Notes under the pieces: model-generated
Databases searched by the model: none
What the model saw: only the letters and a program-made list of their open reading frames with translations
Told to the model about the DNA's origin: nothing
Made by a program: the position numbers and the translations under genes
Assembly (NCBI RefSeq): GCF_950295315.1
Contig: NC_080162.1
Location: forward strand, 76,019,843 to 76,083,842
DNA: 64,000 bases
DNA from: Erinaceus europaeus
Lineage: Eukaryota > Chordata > Mammalia > Eulipotyphla > Erinaceidae
Reading direction: 5' to 3'
Part shown: piece by piece, positions 57,604 to 64,000 of the stretch
Position numbering within the stretch: position 1 is the first letter of the stretch
Layout of the letters: each line of letters opens with the position of its first letter

Positions 57604-58040
57604 AGACTACAGGATTGAAGCTTCCTTCTAGTTGGCAGTGGCTGAGGTTGAACCTAGATCATTCACATGCTAGAGCAGCACACTATCCAAGTGACCTGCT
57701 TTGATATCATGTTTAATTTTATTTTCTGATTTAATTTTCACAATGAACTTATGATCACCATGAGCCTTGGACCAGAGCTCCAAGGTGCCTGGAGCCAGCT
57801 AGCCCATGTGCTGTGGCGCTGTCCTGCTCAGTGGTGCTGGAGTCTCCAGGCTCTGACTATTCTGAATTCTCCCAGAGCAGCTTTTGGCTTCCTGTACAAT
57901 TGTAGGATGGGTGCTTCAAGGAGCCATTGGGATCTGAGTGAGCCTCGCTCTGAATTCATTCTTTCTCCCTCTGTAGGTCGGCCTCATGGAGATGCTGGTG
58001 GGGAAGATCTTTGACCTGGCATTTATGCCTGCTATGAATG
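42353..58040 (+). CDS. BPIFB4: BPIFB4, 13 of 15 coding exons, with a giant glycine-rich insertion
   Basis: BPI fold-containing family B member 4 (RY2G5/LPLUNC4). Coding exons: 42353-42458, 43656-44781, 46070-46174, 47014-47157, 49012-49075, 49425-49485, 50498-50589, 51533-51736, 53365-53418, 53927-54097, 55490-55557, 56136-56178, 57977-58040, giving 767 residues so far. The signal peptide is in residues 1-17. Residues 60-222 are a Gly-Leu-Leu repeat tract absent from the human protein as I know it. Residues 223-410 are the conserved YNDFH / [11 protein letters not shown] / GGLLGTGG region, followed by the N-terminal barrel with Cys480 and Cys517 and an NIT sequon at Asn458, then the C-terminal barrel. 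Human is 614 residues; with two missing exons this gene would reach about 800. Known for the family: secreted/cytosolic protein tied to vascular and longevity phenotypes in human. No frameshift is seen. Confidence 0.95.
42697..42958 (+). repeat. tRNA-derived SINE with target-site duplication
   Basis: 'gctgtgtggtggtgcacctgattgag', tail with 'gtggattcattgtacagacattg' and poly-A. 'agtcagcttgg' flanks both sides. Confidence 0.9.
43656..44781 (+). CDS. BPIFB4: BPIFB4 exon 3 (1126 bp, glycine-rich)
   Basis: Acceptor ttctctgcag, donor gtaaggtg. Encodes residues 37-410: [20 protein letters not shown], then the Gly tract, then [71 protein letters not shown] and a second conserved Gly-Leu segment. It is seven times the size of the paralogous 157-bp BPIFB3 exon. 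Confidence 0.95.
43727..44215 (+). repeat. BPIFB4: Coding minisatellite: Gly-Leu-Leu-Gly tract of BPIFB4
   Basis: About 163 codons, nearly all GGN, with 17 CTN-CTN Leu-Leu pairs, four Ser-Ser and three Ser-His pairs, one Thr-Trp and a few Asp. A 54-bp period (43928 and 43982) encodes [18 protein letters not shown]. Three 30-bp units (44036, 44066, 44123) encode [10 protein letters not shown]. Confidence 0.95.
44782..45553 (+). other. BPIFB4: BPIFB4 intron 3, first part
   Basis: No coding signal and no clear repeat. Confidence 0.6.
45569..45883 (-). repeat. tRNA-derived SINE with 15-bp target-site duplication
   Basis: Young-looking minus copy ('ggcttgaaccgggatcc', 'aacccgctgcgctacagcccgac'). 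'caactgtaggtttct' is repeated at 45554-45568 and 45884-45898. Confidence 0.96.
46070..46174 (+). CDS. BPIFB4: BPIFB4 exon 4 (105 bp)
   Basis: Acceptor tctatgcag, donor gtgcatgc. Encodes [20 protein letters not shown] and [14 protein letters not shown]. Confidence 0.95.
46175..47013 (+). other. BPIFB4: BPIFB4 intron 4
   Basis: One diverged SINE-like stretch (about 46410-46620, 'gagtcaaccctgggctgc'); otherwise nothing named. Confidence 0.5.
47014..47157 (+). CDS. BPIFB4: BPIFB4 exon 5 (144 bp)
   Basis: Acceptor ccctttccag, donor gtgagtgc. Encodes [20 protein letters not shown] and [20 protein letters not shown], with disulfide Cys480. Confidence 0.95.
47307..47715 (-). mobile_element. L1 3'UTR fragments and (CTC)n
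   Basis: An older piece (47307-47420), a pyrimidine tract (47430-47515), and a younger 3'UTR piece (47516-47712, 'acaagaccatagggtaagagg'). Confidence 0.7.
47940..48060 (-). repeat. SINE fragment
   Basis: 'ggttcaggtggtgctaggaattgaactcgggg', 'ctctatcactgcaccac'. Confidence 0.55.
48061..49011 (+). other. BPIFB4: BPIFB4 intron 5, remainder
   Basis: No gene signal. A G run (48571-48579) and a 'gatggatggatg' patch near 48790 are the only features. Confidence 0.55.
49012..49075 (+). CDS. BPIFB4: BPIFB4 exon 6 (64 bp)
   Basis: Acceptor tctcttcag, donor gtaagagc. Encodes [20 protein letters not shown] plus L. Confidence 0.95.
49425..49485 (+). CDS. BPIFB4: BPIFB4 exon 7 (61 bp)
   Basis: Acceptor ttcccgcag, donor gtaagtcc. 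Encodes [20 protein letters not shown], with disulfide Cys517. Confidence 0.95.
50072..50159 (+). repeat. Local tandem repeats in BPIFB4 intron 7
   Basis: 'gctgtcagggttatacaag' followed by 'atcagtg' occurs at 50072 and 50132 (60-bp spacing), with two extra 'tcatacaagatcag' copies between. Confidence 0.9.
50235..50360 (+). repeat. MIR-like fragment
   Basis: 'ttaagcccattttacagagtagg...gagtcttacctgaggtcacacagg'. Confidence 0.6.
50498..50589 (+). CDS. BPIFB4: BPIFB4 exon 8 (92 bp)
   Basis: Acceptor atctgcag, donor gtgagtgc. Encodes [20 protein letters not shown] and [10 protein letters not shown]. Confidence 0.95.
50757..50905 (+). repeat. MIR
   Basis: 'cctgtgcaccaagcacattctgagtgctc...gggcacagagagattaagtcac...cacacagctagtggg': clear MIR. 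Confidence 0.75.
51160..51201 (+). repeat. (CA)n microsatellite
   Basis: About 20 CA units in intron 8. Confidence 0.95.
51533..51736 (+). CDS. BPIFB4: BPIFB4 exon 9 (204 bp)
   Basis: Acceptor ctccccag, donor gtgagtcc. Begins [16 protein letters not shown] and ends [11 protein letters not shown]; inter-barrel linker exon. Confidence 0.95.
52265..52372 (+). repeat. (CATC)n simple repeat
   Basis: Imperfect catc/cacc/ttcc tetramers. Confidence 0.85.
52595..53117 (-). mobile_element. Solo LTR-like element (endogenous retrovirus) in BPIFB4 intron 9
   Basis: CpG-rich island unlike its surroundings. On the minus strand it reads as U3, a 'gaactc' repeat block (52786-52912), an AATAAA signal (complement of 52688-52693) and a short GC-rich U5. 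Ends on the + strand are 'tgttaaaa' and 'gtgctaca' (TGT...ACA). No protein frame and no clear flanking duplication, so the class and ends are tentative. Confidence 0.5.
53365..53418 (+). CDS. BPIFB4: BPIFB4 exon 10 (54 bp)
   Basis: Acceptor ttgtcctgtag, donor gtatgtga. Encodes [18 protein letters not shown]. Confidence 0.95.
53927..54097 (+). CDS. BPIFB4: BPIFB4 exon 11 (171 bp)
   Basis: Acceptor cacccacag, donor gtaagtgg. Begins [20 protein letters not shown] and ends ETTICLIDV. Confidence 0.95.
54715..55098 (-). repeat. Two adjacent SINEs
   Basis: 54715-54962 ('gatagagacagagagaagttgag', 'gggggtttgaacctgg') and 54963-55098 of the second subfamily ('actgctcaactctggcttttgg', 'tgcatgaccgttattctgtc'). 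Confidence 0.82.
55490..55557 (+). CDS. BPIFB4: BPIFB4 exon 12 (68 bp)
   Basis: Acceptor tttcctgtag, donor gtaagggt. Encodes [20 protein letters not shown] and LD plus a split Lys. Confidence 0.95.
55820..55925 (+). repeat. MIR-like fragment
   Basis: 'ggaaacagagacacagagaagttaagcattttagccaagaatacccagctagcagg'. Confidence 0.55.
56136..56178 (+). CDS. BPIFB4: BPIFB4 exon 13 (43 bp)
   Basis: Acceptor tctctgcag, donor gtaagtac. Encodes [14 protein letters not shown]. Confidence 0.95.
57205..57705 (-). repeat. Cluster of three SINE fragments with (GA)n
   Basis: 57205-57392 and 57393-57510 ('cataaccattatgct' type is 'gcatagccattatgctg'), then 57511-57705 containing (GA)n at 57556-57601. Confidence 0.75.
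57977..58040 (+). CDS. BPIFB4: BPIFB4 exon 14 (64 bp), last exon in window
   Basis: Acceptor ccctctgtag, donor gtaagaac. Encodes [20 protein letters not shown] plus N. The 77-bp and terminal exons expected next are not found up to base 64000. Confidence 0.95.
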
Positions 58041-58304
58041 GTAAGAACCAGTGCTTCTGCCTCACTGGGGGCACATGACTTTGGGAACTGGTGGCTACTG
58101 GTTTGTTGGGTGCATTGGGTGTACAGCCATACCCCAGAGTCTCTGAGAACTTCATTCTACATTTGTTGACTTAAGCCCCTGAATGCAAATATTGCTCTGT
58201 GGTCAATCAACTTCCTTCTCTGCAGCTTCTTCTGCATTTTCTTTTTAATTTTACCAGTTGCTTTGTTTTTCTTATCATTGACATTAAACTTTTATTACAT
58301 ATGA

Positions 58305-58658
58305 GAGCTTGTTTGGAGGTTCTAGTGGGGGAGCGCAGCTACTTGTATACCCTCAACCGAAGACTGGTCCATCTCTGTTTGGGGAAAGCCGTCCTTTCTG
58401 ACTAAGTACACAGCTTTGGACCTTGAGAGCTTGTTTGGAGGTTCTAGCAGGGGAGCGTAGCTATATATGCCCTCGACCAAAGACCGCCCATCTCTAATTG
58501 AGGAAGGCTGTCCTCTTCCCAAGCACGCAGCTTCAGGAGGGATGCATATGGAGTGGTGAGGGAGGAAGGGGACACCTGCCTAGCCAGCCAGATCAGCCGA
58601 ATCAACCCTGGCGATCAATGGGGTGACAGATGTCGCAGCCAGGTCGCCCTCACATCCA
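58305..58658 (-). pseudogene. RN7SK pseudogene: 7SK RNA retropseudogene, 3'-truncated and internally duplicated
   Basis: On the minus strand the sequence begins GGATGTGAGGGCGACCTGGC at 58657, the 5' end of 7SK snRNA, and continues through the characteristic CATCTGTCACCCCATTGATC to AACAAGCTCTCAAGGTCC. A segment of about 122 bp is then repeated and ends at '...aagctctca' without 7SK's 3' stem or a poly-A tail. 'attacatatga' flanks both ends (58294-58304, 58659-58669), the mark of L1-style insertion. Not functional. Confidence 0.9.
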
Positions 58659-58827
58659 ATTACATATGAAAATGACATGTGTGTTAATCTGATAAAGTCT
58701 GGAACACCTTAAAAAAAGGAACTCTCCCAGAGGCAATTAATTTCAATGTCTAAATACATTTCTTTCTGAACTTCTTCCCTGTTTTAAAAAACAGTCCAAG
58801 AAATTTCCTGATTTATGATATGTTCTT

Positions 58828-58985
58828 TTTTTTTTTTTTTAGGATTTATTTACTTAATGAGGGGAGAGAGAGAAAGAGAGAGAAGGAATAGAGAACCACG
58901 GTTCCTGTTAACTGGTTGTTCTGGGGATTGAACCTACGACCTCTCAACTTCTGATTGGTACTATTGTCCTACTTCCTGGCCTTAT
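58828..58985 (-). repeat. SINE-like element
   Basis: Poly-T, 'gaggggagagagagaaagag', 'ctggggattgaacctacgacc', 'actattgtcctacttcctggcc'. Confidence 0.65.
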
Positions 58986-59042
58986 GTGTTTATTATAAAT
59001 AACACATACACATAATATAAAATTTGTCATCTTGCCAATTTT

Positions 59043-59323
59043 CATTTATTTGTGTATTTATTTATTTTACCATCGGGATTTTCCACAGTGCTTTATGCTT
59101 GCATGCCTCCACTGTTGCCAACAGACTCCTTAAGTGGAGCGCAAGAGATAAGAGAGGGAGGAAGAAAGGTAGAGAGAGGAGAGACACCACAGCATGCTTC
59201 ACTGCTCATACAGCTTCCCCTTTGCATGATGCTCCCATCTGGTGGTGGCCAGGGGTCTTAATGCAGTTCCTCACTCGTGGTAAAGTATGCGCTTGACCGG
59301 GTGAGCTGTCTCCTGACCCCTTA
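59043..59323 (-). repeat. tRNA-derived SINE
   Basis: 'taccatcgggattttccacagtgc', 'gcttcactgctcatacagc', 'gcgcttgaccgggtgagctg'. Confidence 0.75.
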
Positions 59324-59447
59324 ACAATTTTTAGGTTTGAAGTTTAGTATCATCAAGTATTCATGTTGTTATATTCCTAGCTTACTTTTAGTCAAGTATT
59401 CATTTTGATGTATACAGGGACTGCATATTATTGTAAAAAATCAAACA

Positions 59448-59935
59448 AGGAGCTGGGCAGGGGAAGGGCATACCTGGTTGAACGCACATATCACCATGTG
59501 CAAGCCCTTGGTCCCCATCTGTGGGGGGGGAGGAGAAGGTTTACCAAGTGGAGAAGCTCTGGTGTAGGTGTCTCTCTCTCTCTTCCTCTCTATCTCCCCT
59601 TTCCTTTCTATCTCCCCTTATGTCTAAAGTTCTCTCTCTCTTTATTTTTAATTTAAAAAAAATTATCTTTATTTATTTATTGGGTGGAGACATCCAGAAA
59701 TTGAGAAGGGAGGGGGGAGATAGAGAAGGCGAGAGACAGACAGACAGACACCAGCAGCACTGCTTCACCACTTGTGAAGCTTTACTCCTGCAGGTGGGGA
59801 CTAGGGGCTTGAACCCGGGTCCTTGCACATTGTAATGTGCATTCAACTAGGTGTGCGACCACCTGGCCCTTCTCTCAATTTTTATCTGTTCTATCAATTT
59901 AAAACAAACAAACAAACAAACAAACAAACAATATT
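59448..59935 (+). repeat. SINE interrupted by an opposite-strand SINE
   Basis: Outer + copy: 59448-59655 and tail 59869-59930 with (AAAC)n. Inner minus copy: 59659-59868 ('gggggcttgaacccgggtcc', 'ccacctggccct'). Confidence 0.8.
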
Positions 59936-60121
59936 CAATCAGTAGAGAGAAAGCTATGACCACTCGCTTCCATACCCCCACGCCCAAACTAGGACATGAC
60001 TGCTAGGTACCTTATCATTTAGAAGGTTTTCTTGACCAATTTTACACGTAGGATAATTTGAGTATGGTTTCTCTTCCCTCTGGTGACTTTTCACCCTTTT
60101 AAAAAAAGGTTTATTTATTTA

Positions 60122-62571
60122 TTATTATTTTTTATTTAAGAAAGGATTAATTAACAAAACCATAGGGTAGGAGGGGTACAACTCCACACAATTCCCACCA
60201 CCCAATCTCCATATCCCACCCCCTCCCCTGATAGCTTTCCCACACTCTATCCCTCTGGGAGCATGGACCCAGGGTCATTGTGGGTTGCAGAAGATAGAAG
60301 GTCTGGCTTCTGTAATTGCTTCCCCGCTGAACATGGGCATTGACTGGTCGGTCCATACTCCCAGTCTGTCTCTCTCTTTCCCTAGTAGGGTGGGTCTCTG
60401 GGGAAGCTGAGCTCCAGGACACATTGGTGGGGTCCTCAATCCAGGGAAGCCTGGTTAGCATCCTGATGGCATCTGGAACCTGGTGACTGAAAAGAGAGTT
60501 AACATACGAAGCCAAACAAATTGTTGAGCAACCATGGAACCAAAGCTTGGAACAGTGGAGAGGAAGTGTTAGGGAGGTACTCACTGCAAACTCTAGTGTA
60601 CTTCTGCTTTCAGGTATATATTTTGCAGTAGTTTATGGATACGTGTGAACATATGCTCTCTCTCATAGAAACTGGTGTATATCTAGGTTTTGGGACTTTG
60701 TTAGAAAGTGAACCACCTGAGATGAAATTAGAGTATACTATGAAAGGAAAGGTCTCACCCGAGTAATGAAGCTGAAGGGTTGTCATTCCACACATGAAGT
60801 CTCTGGACACAGTCTGAAGTGAAGCATGTTGAGGTGGCAATCGTTGTGTTGGTTAGGTTGTGATCGGCGGATGCAATATTATTTGATATGGATTGGGAGA
60901 GGCATACGGGAAAGTGGGCCCTATCCAAGGGTTCCAGGACTGGGGGAAGTAGGGGCTCTATATTGGAGATGTGAGGTTCCTGCTGTCTTAGGGTTCCAAA
61001 AGACAATCGATAGTTAATGTTATCATCACATTATTTGGTAATTGGGTTAACTTTGAAAAGTCCTTTTGTTAGGGTTTGCTGTACAGTACCTAGTATCTTG
61101 TATATAGCTGTGCTATTGGATGCTTCTGATCTACTTGGTCTAGGCTTTTGAGAGAGTCCGCATATCAAATACACAGCCTATATATTAAAAAGATTCAGTT
61201 TGTGTTTTGAAAAACTTCGAGACATACAATTAATTTTCCCCCTCTCGTATTAATTAACTAGTGATTGATATGTCTACATTTTGCTAGGAGTGTACATAAA
61301 CACCATTCCCACCACCAAAAGACTGTGACCCATCTCTCCCACCCACTCCCACCCCCCACTGGCCCAGGAAGCTGCATGTCTACCCCTCACCTCAGGGTTT
61401 TTACTTTGGTGCCCTACTTACAATTTGGTCAGGTCCTGCTTTTAGTTTCCCTTTCAGATCTTCTTACTCAACTTCTGTTGATGAGTGGGATCATCCCATA
61501 CTCATCTTTATCTTTCTGACTTAGCTCACTTAACATAATTCCTTCTAGCTCTGTCCAAGATGGGTCAGAGAAGGTGGGTTCATTGTTCTTGATAGCTGCA
61601 TAGTATTCCATTGTGTATATATACCACAGCTTTCTCAGCCACTCATCTGTTGTTGGGCACCTGGGTTGCTTCCAGGTTTTAGCTATTATGAATTGTGCTG
61701 CTATGAACATAGGAGTACACACCTCTTTTTGGTTGGGTGTTATGGAGTCCTTGGGGTATAACCCCAGGAGAGGAATTACTGAATCATATGGAAGGTCCAT
61801 GTCTAGCCTTCTGAGAGTTTTCCAGACTGCTCTCCACAGAGGCTGTACCAATTTACATTCCCACCAGCAATGTAAAAGGGTTCCTCTGTCCCCACAACCT
61901 CTCCAGCATTTGTTGCTGCTGTCCTTTTTGATGTATGCCATTCTTACAGGAGTGAGGTGGTATCTTAGTGTTGTCTTAATTTGCATTTCTCTGACAATCA
62001 GTGACCTAGAGCAGTTTTTCATATGTTTGTTAGCCTGTTGGATCTCCTCTGAGGTGAATGTTTTGTTCATATCCTCTGCCCATTTTTGGATGGGGTCATT
62101 TGCTTTTTTGGTGCTAAGTTTGCTGAGCTCTTTATATATTTTGGTGATTAGTTTCTTGTCTGATGTCTGGCATGTGAAGATCTTCTCCCATTCTGTGAGG
62201 GGTCTCTTTGTTTGTTTAATAGTTTCTTTGGATGTGCAGAAACTTTTCAATTTGATGTAGTCCCATTGGTTTGTTTCTGCTTTAGTCTTCCTTGCAATTG
62301 GGTTTGATTCATCAAAGATGTCCTTGAGGTGTAGGTGGGAAACTGTTTTACCAATGTTTTCCTCTAGGTATTTGATTGTTTTTGGTCTGACATCTAGGTC
62401 TTTGATCCATTTGGAATTGATTTTTGTTTCTGGTGAGATAAAGTGGTTCAATTTCATTCTTCTGCATGTTACAACCCAGTTTTCCCAGCACCATTTATTG
62501 AAGAGAGCCTCCTTTTTCCATTTAATCCTTTGGGCCCCCTTGTCAAAGATTAGATGTCCATAGGTGTGGGG
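60122..62571 (-). mobile_element. 5'-truncated L1 with open ORF2 C-terminus
   Basis: Minus strand. ORF2 C-terminal 329 codons (62457 to 61468) are uninterrupted ('[20 protein letters not shown]', '[16 protein letters not shown]'), followed by a 1.35-kb 3'UTR. A perfect 19-bp target-site duplication (60103-60121 and 62572-62590) fixes both ends. The upstream part of ORF2 and all of ORF1 are missing, so it cannot be active. Confidence 0.95.
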
Positions 62572-62604
62572 AAAAAGGTTTATTTATTTAATGAGAGAGC
62601 AGGA

Positions 62605-62716
62605 TATGTCGAGGAGATAGGCCAGCACTAGAGCACAGGACTTGTATGCCAGAGGCTCCGGAGACCCCAGGCTCAATTTCCTGGTGCCATCACATCCCAG
62701 AGTAGAATAATGCTCT

Positions 62717-62752
<36 letters not shown>

Positions 62753-62803
62753 TCTTTGTCTCCCTCTCTCCCTCTTTCACTAAAATTTTAAAAACTAATA
62801 AGA
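62605..62803 (+). repeat. SINE, second subfamily, with (TC)n
   Basis: 'cgaggagataggccagcactagagcacagg', 'ccaggctcaatttcctggtgcc', (TC)n, 'actaaaattttaaaaactaa'. Confidence 0.8.
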
Positions 62804-62829
62804 AAGACAGAGACAGATTGTTGTATCAC

Positions 62830-62998
62830 ATGAAAGTAAAGGGCTTTGGGCGGGGGGAGGGGGGTTCAGGTCCTGGAGCATAATGGTGGAGGATGACTTA
62901 AGTGGGGGTTAGAATGTTATGCAGAAAACTGAAAAAAATGTTACACATGTGCTAACTACTGTTATTTACTGTCAACCGTAAACCATTACCCTCTCCCC
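62830..62998 (+). mobile_element. L1 3' end fragment
   Basis: 'gttagaatgttatgcagaaaactg', 'ctaactactgttatttactgtcaaccgtaaacc', parallel to the 39280-39345 L1 end but diverged. Confidence 0.6.
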
Positions 62999-63002
62999 CC
63001 CC

Positions 63003-63127
63003 AAAAAAGAGAAAAAGATAGACACAGAGACAGAGAACCAGAGCACCATGCCGGCACACATAGGAACATAACTCCAGCTCTCATGCATGAAAGTCTTGCA
63101 CCCTACCCATTGAGCTACCTTTCTGTT
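63003..63127 (-). repeat. SINE fragment
   Basis: 'gatagacacagagacagagaaccagagc', 'ctctcatgcatgaaagtcttgc', 'cccattgagctacc'. Confidence 0.65.
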
Positions 63128-64000
63128 GTGTTTATTGATAACTATGGTGCCGTCTGCACAGCCCCCTCATCTGGGTGACCCTACTAGTATGGGAGCCTCA
63201 GTCCCCAAGCACTCATGCTATTGGTCCCAACCTCCTTCATTTCTGCTTCTTAGAAGAGGACAAGAAGGGGCAGGCACCCAGTCTACTCACAGGGGTTCAC
63301 TGAGAAAGTGCATGAAGCCAGGCAGACCCCCAGTGCTGGGAGGAGGAGAAGCAGCAGGAGGGCTGTGTCTCAGTCCCAGGAAGGCAGGAGTTCCCAAGCA
63401 CCTGCTTGTTCTGTCCGCAAGCAGTGCAAGTGAGGACTAGGCTGGCAGGCTGACGTGTCTCCTGGTGTGGGCTCGGAGGGATGGCGTGGATGGAGCAGAT
63501 CAGTCTTGCTGTAAGGCAGGCTGTCATTTTCAAAAGCAAGAAATGAGTCTCATAGTGGATTCCATAGACAATAAGCCTCACAAGGCACTCTGAGAAAGTT
63601 TGAGAAATACTGAATATATTTTTCTGCAGGTAGACTTACCGTGACCTTGATGCTCTAGGTGTTTATTTAATATTGAAATTCACTTAATTCAGTTCCTTCC
63701 ACTTACCCTCTTCTCCTTCCCTTCCTTATTTCCTCCCTCTTTCCCTTTCCTTTTCCCCCTCCTGCTTTCCATCCCATCCTTCCTTCTTTCCTCCCCCACT
63801 GCCTTTCTTGAGCATTAATCTCCAGATCTACTCAGGCTCTGAAATTCTAAACACTAGCTATCATTTCTAAACACATGCTGTCACTCTTTGGGGTCCCCTG
63901 ACACCCTTACAAGTCTCTGTTCGCCAAGCTTGTCCCCTCTCCCCACCCCCGGTGTCCAGCCCAGGTTGGCCAACACTGGGGACACAGTCCCTGCCTGCAG
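63128..64000 (+). other. BPIFB4: BPIFB4 intron 14, distal part
   Basis: No exon found. A CT-rich stretch lies at 63700-63800. The window ends in 'ccctgcctgcag', which could be an acceptor directly before the next exon, but nothing beyond it can be read. Confidence 0.5.

Noticed and set aside
61613..62260. 215-residue + strand open frame at 61.6-62.3 kb
   Set aside because: Antisense of L1 ORF2, whose minus-strand frame is the real one.

Overview
This is a mammalian genomic window, most likely from a hedgehog (Erinaceus-type). The density of tRNA-derived SINEs fits that group, and each unit carries a B-box-like box, a 'ccccacctgcagggg' core and a 'gtggtgaagcagg' block. The species call is inference from repeat style. 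The genes are unmistakable: all three lie on the + strand, head to tail, in the order BPIFB6 - BPIFB3 - BPIFB4, which is the known order of the mammalian BPI-fold B cluster (20q11 in human). Exons are short, separated by GT..AG introns, and keep the stereotyped lengths and phases of the BPI/LBP/PLUNC family.

Region by region. 1-5.6 kb holds the last five coding exons, 3'UTR and poly(A) signal of BPIFB6. 5.6-14.4 kb is an intergenic stretch of SINEs, MIRs and two L1 3' fragments. 14.4-33.2 kb is the complete BPIFB3 gene: a TATA box, a non-coding exon 1, and 15 coding exons that give a 472-residue protein. 33.2-40.5 kb is a second repeat-rich spacer. 40.5 kb to the end is BPIFB4: a TATA box, a non-coding exon 1, and 13 coding exons. 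Its last two coding exons are not found before base 64000. The final intron in the window exceeds 5.9 kb and contains a 7SK RNA retropseudogene and a 2.45-kb L1 with a perfect 19-bp target-site duplication.

All three genes encode BPI-fold (lipid-binding, beta-barrel plus cradle) proteins. In BPIFB3 and BPIFB4 a signal peptide leads into a short Gly-Leu-rich segment and then the N-terminal barrel, with its conserved disulfide pair, and the C-terminal barrel. The most unusual item is in BPIFB4 exon 3. A tract of about 163 residues made almost entirely of Gly with 17 Leu-Leu pairs, plus Ser-Ser/Ser-His punctuation ([10 protein letters not shown] / [10 protein letters not shown] units), is inserted between the signal-proximal segment and the conserved YNDFH segment. 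It is in frame and open, and it is built from 54-bp and 30-bp DNA repeats. The human protein, as I know it, joins these two segments directly. This looks like a lineage-specific low-complexity expansion, similar in style to loricrin or other glycine-loop proteins, grafted onto a secreted BPI-fold protein.
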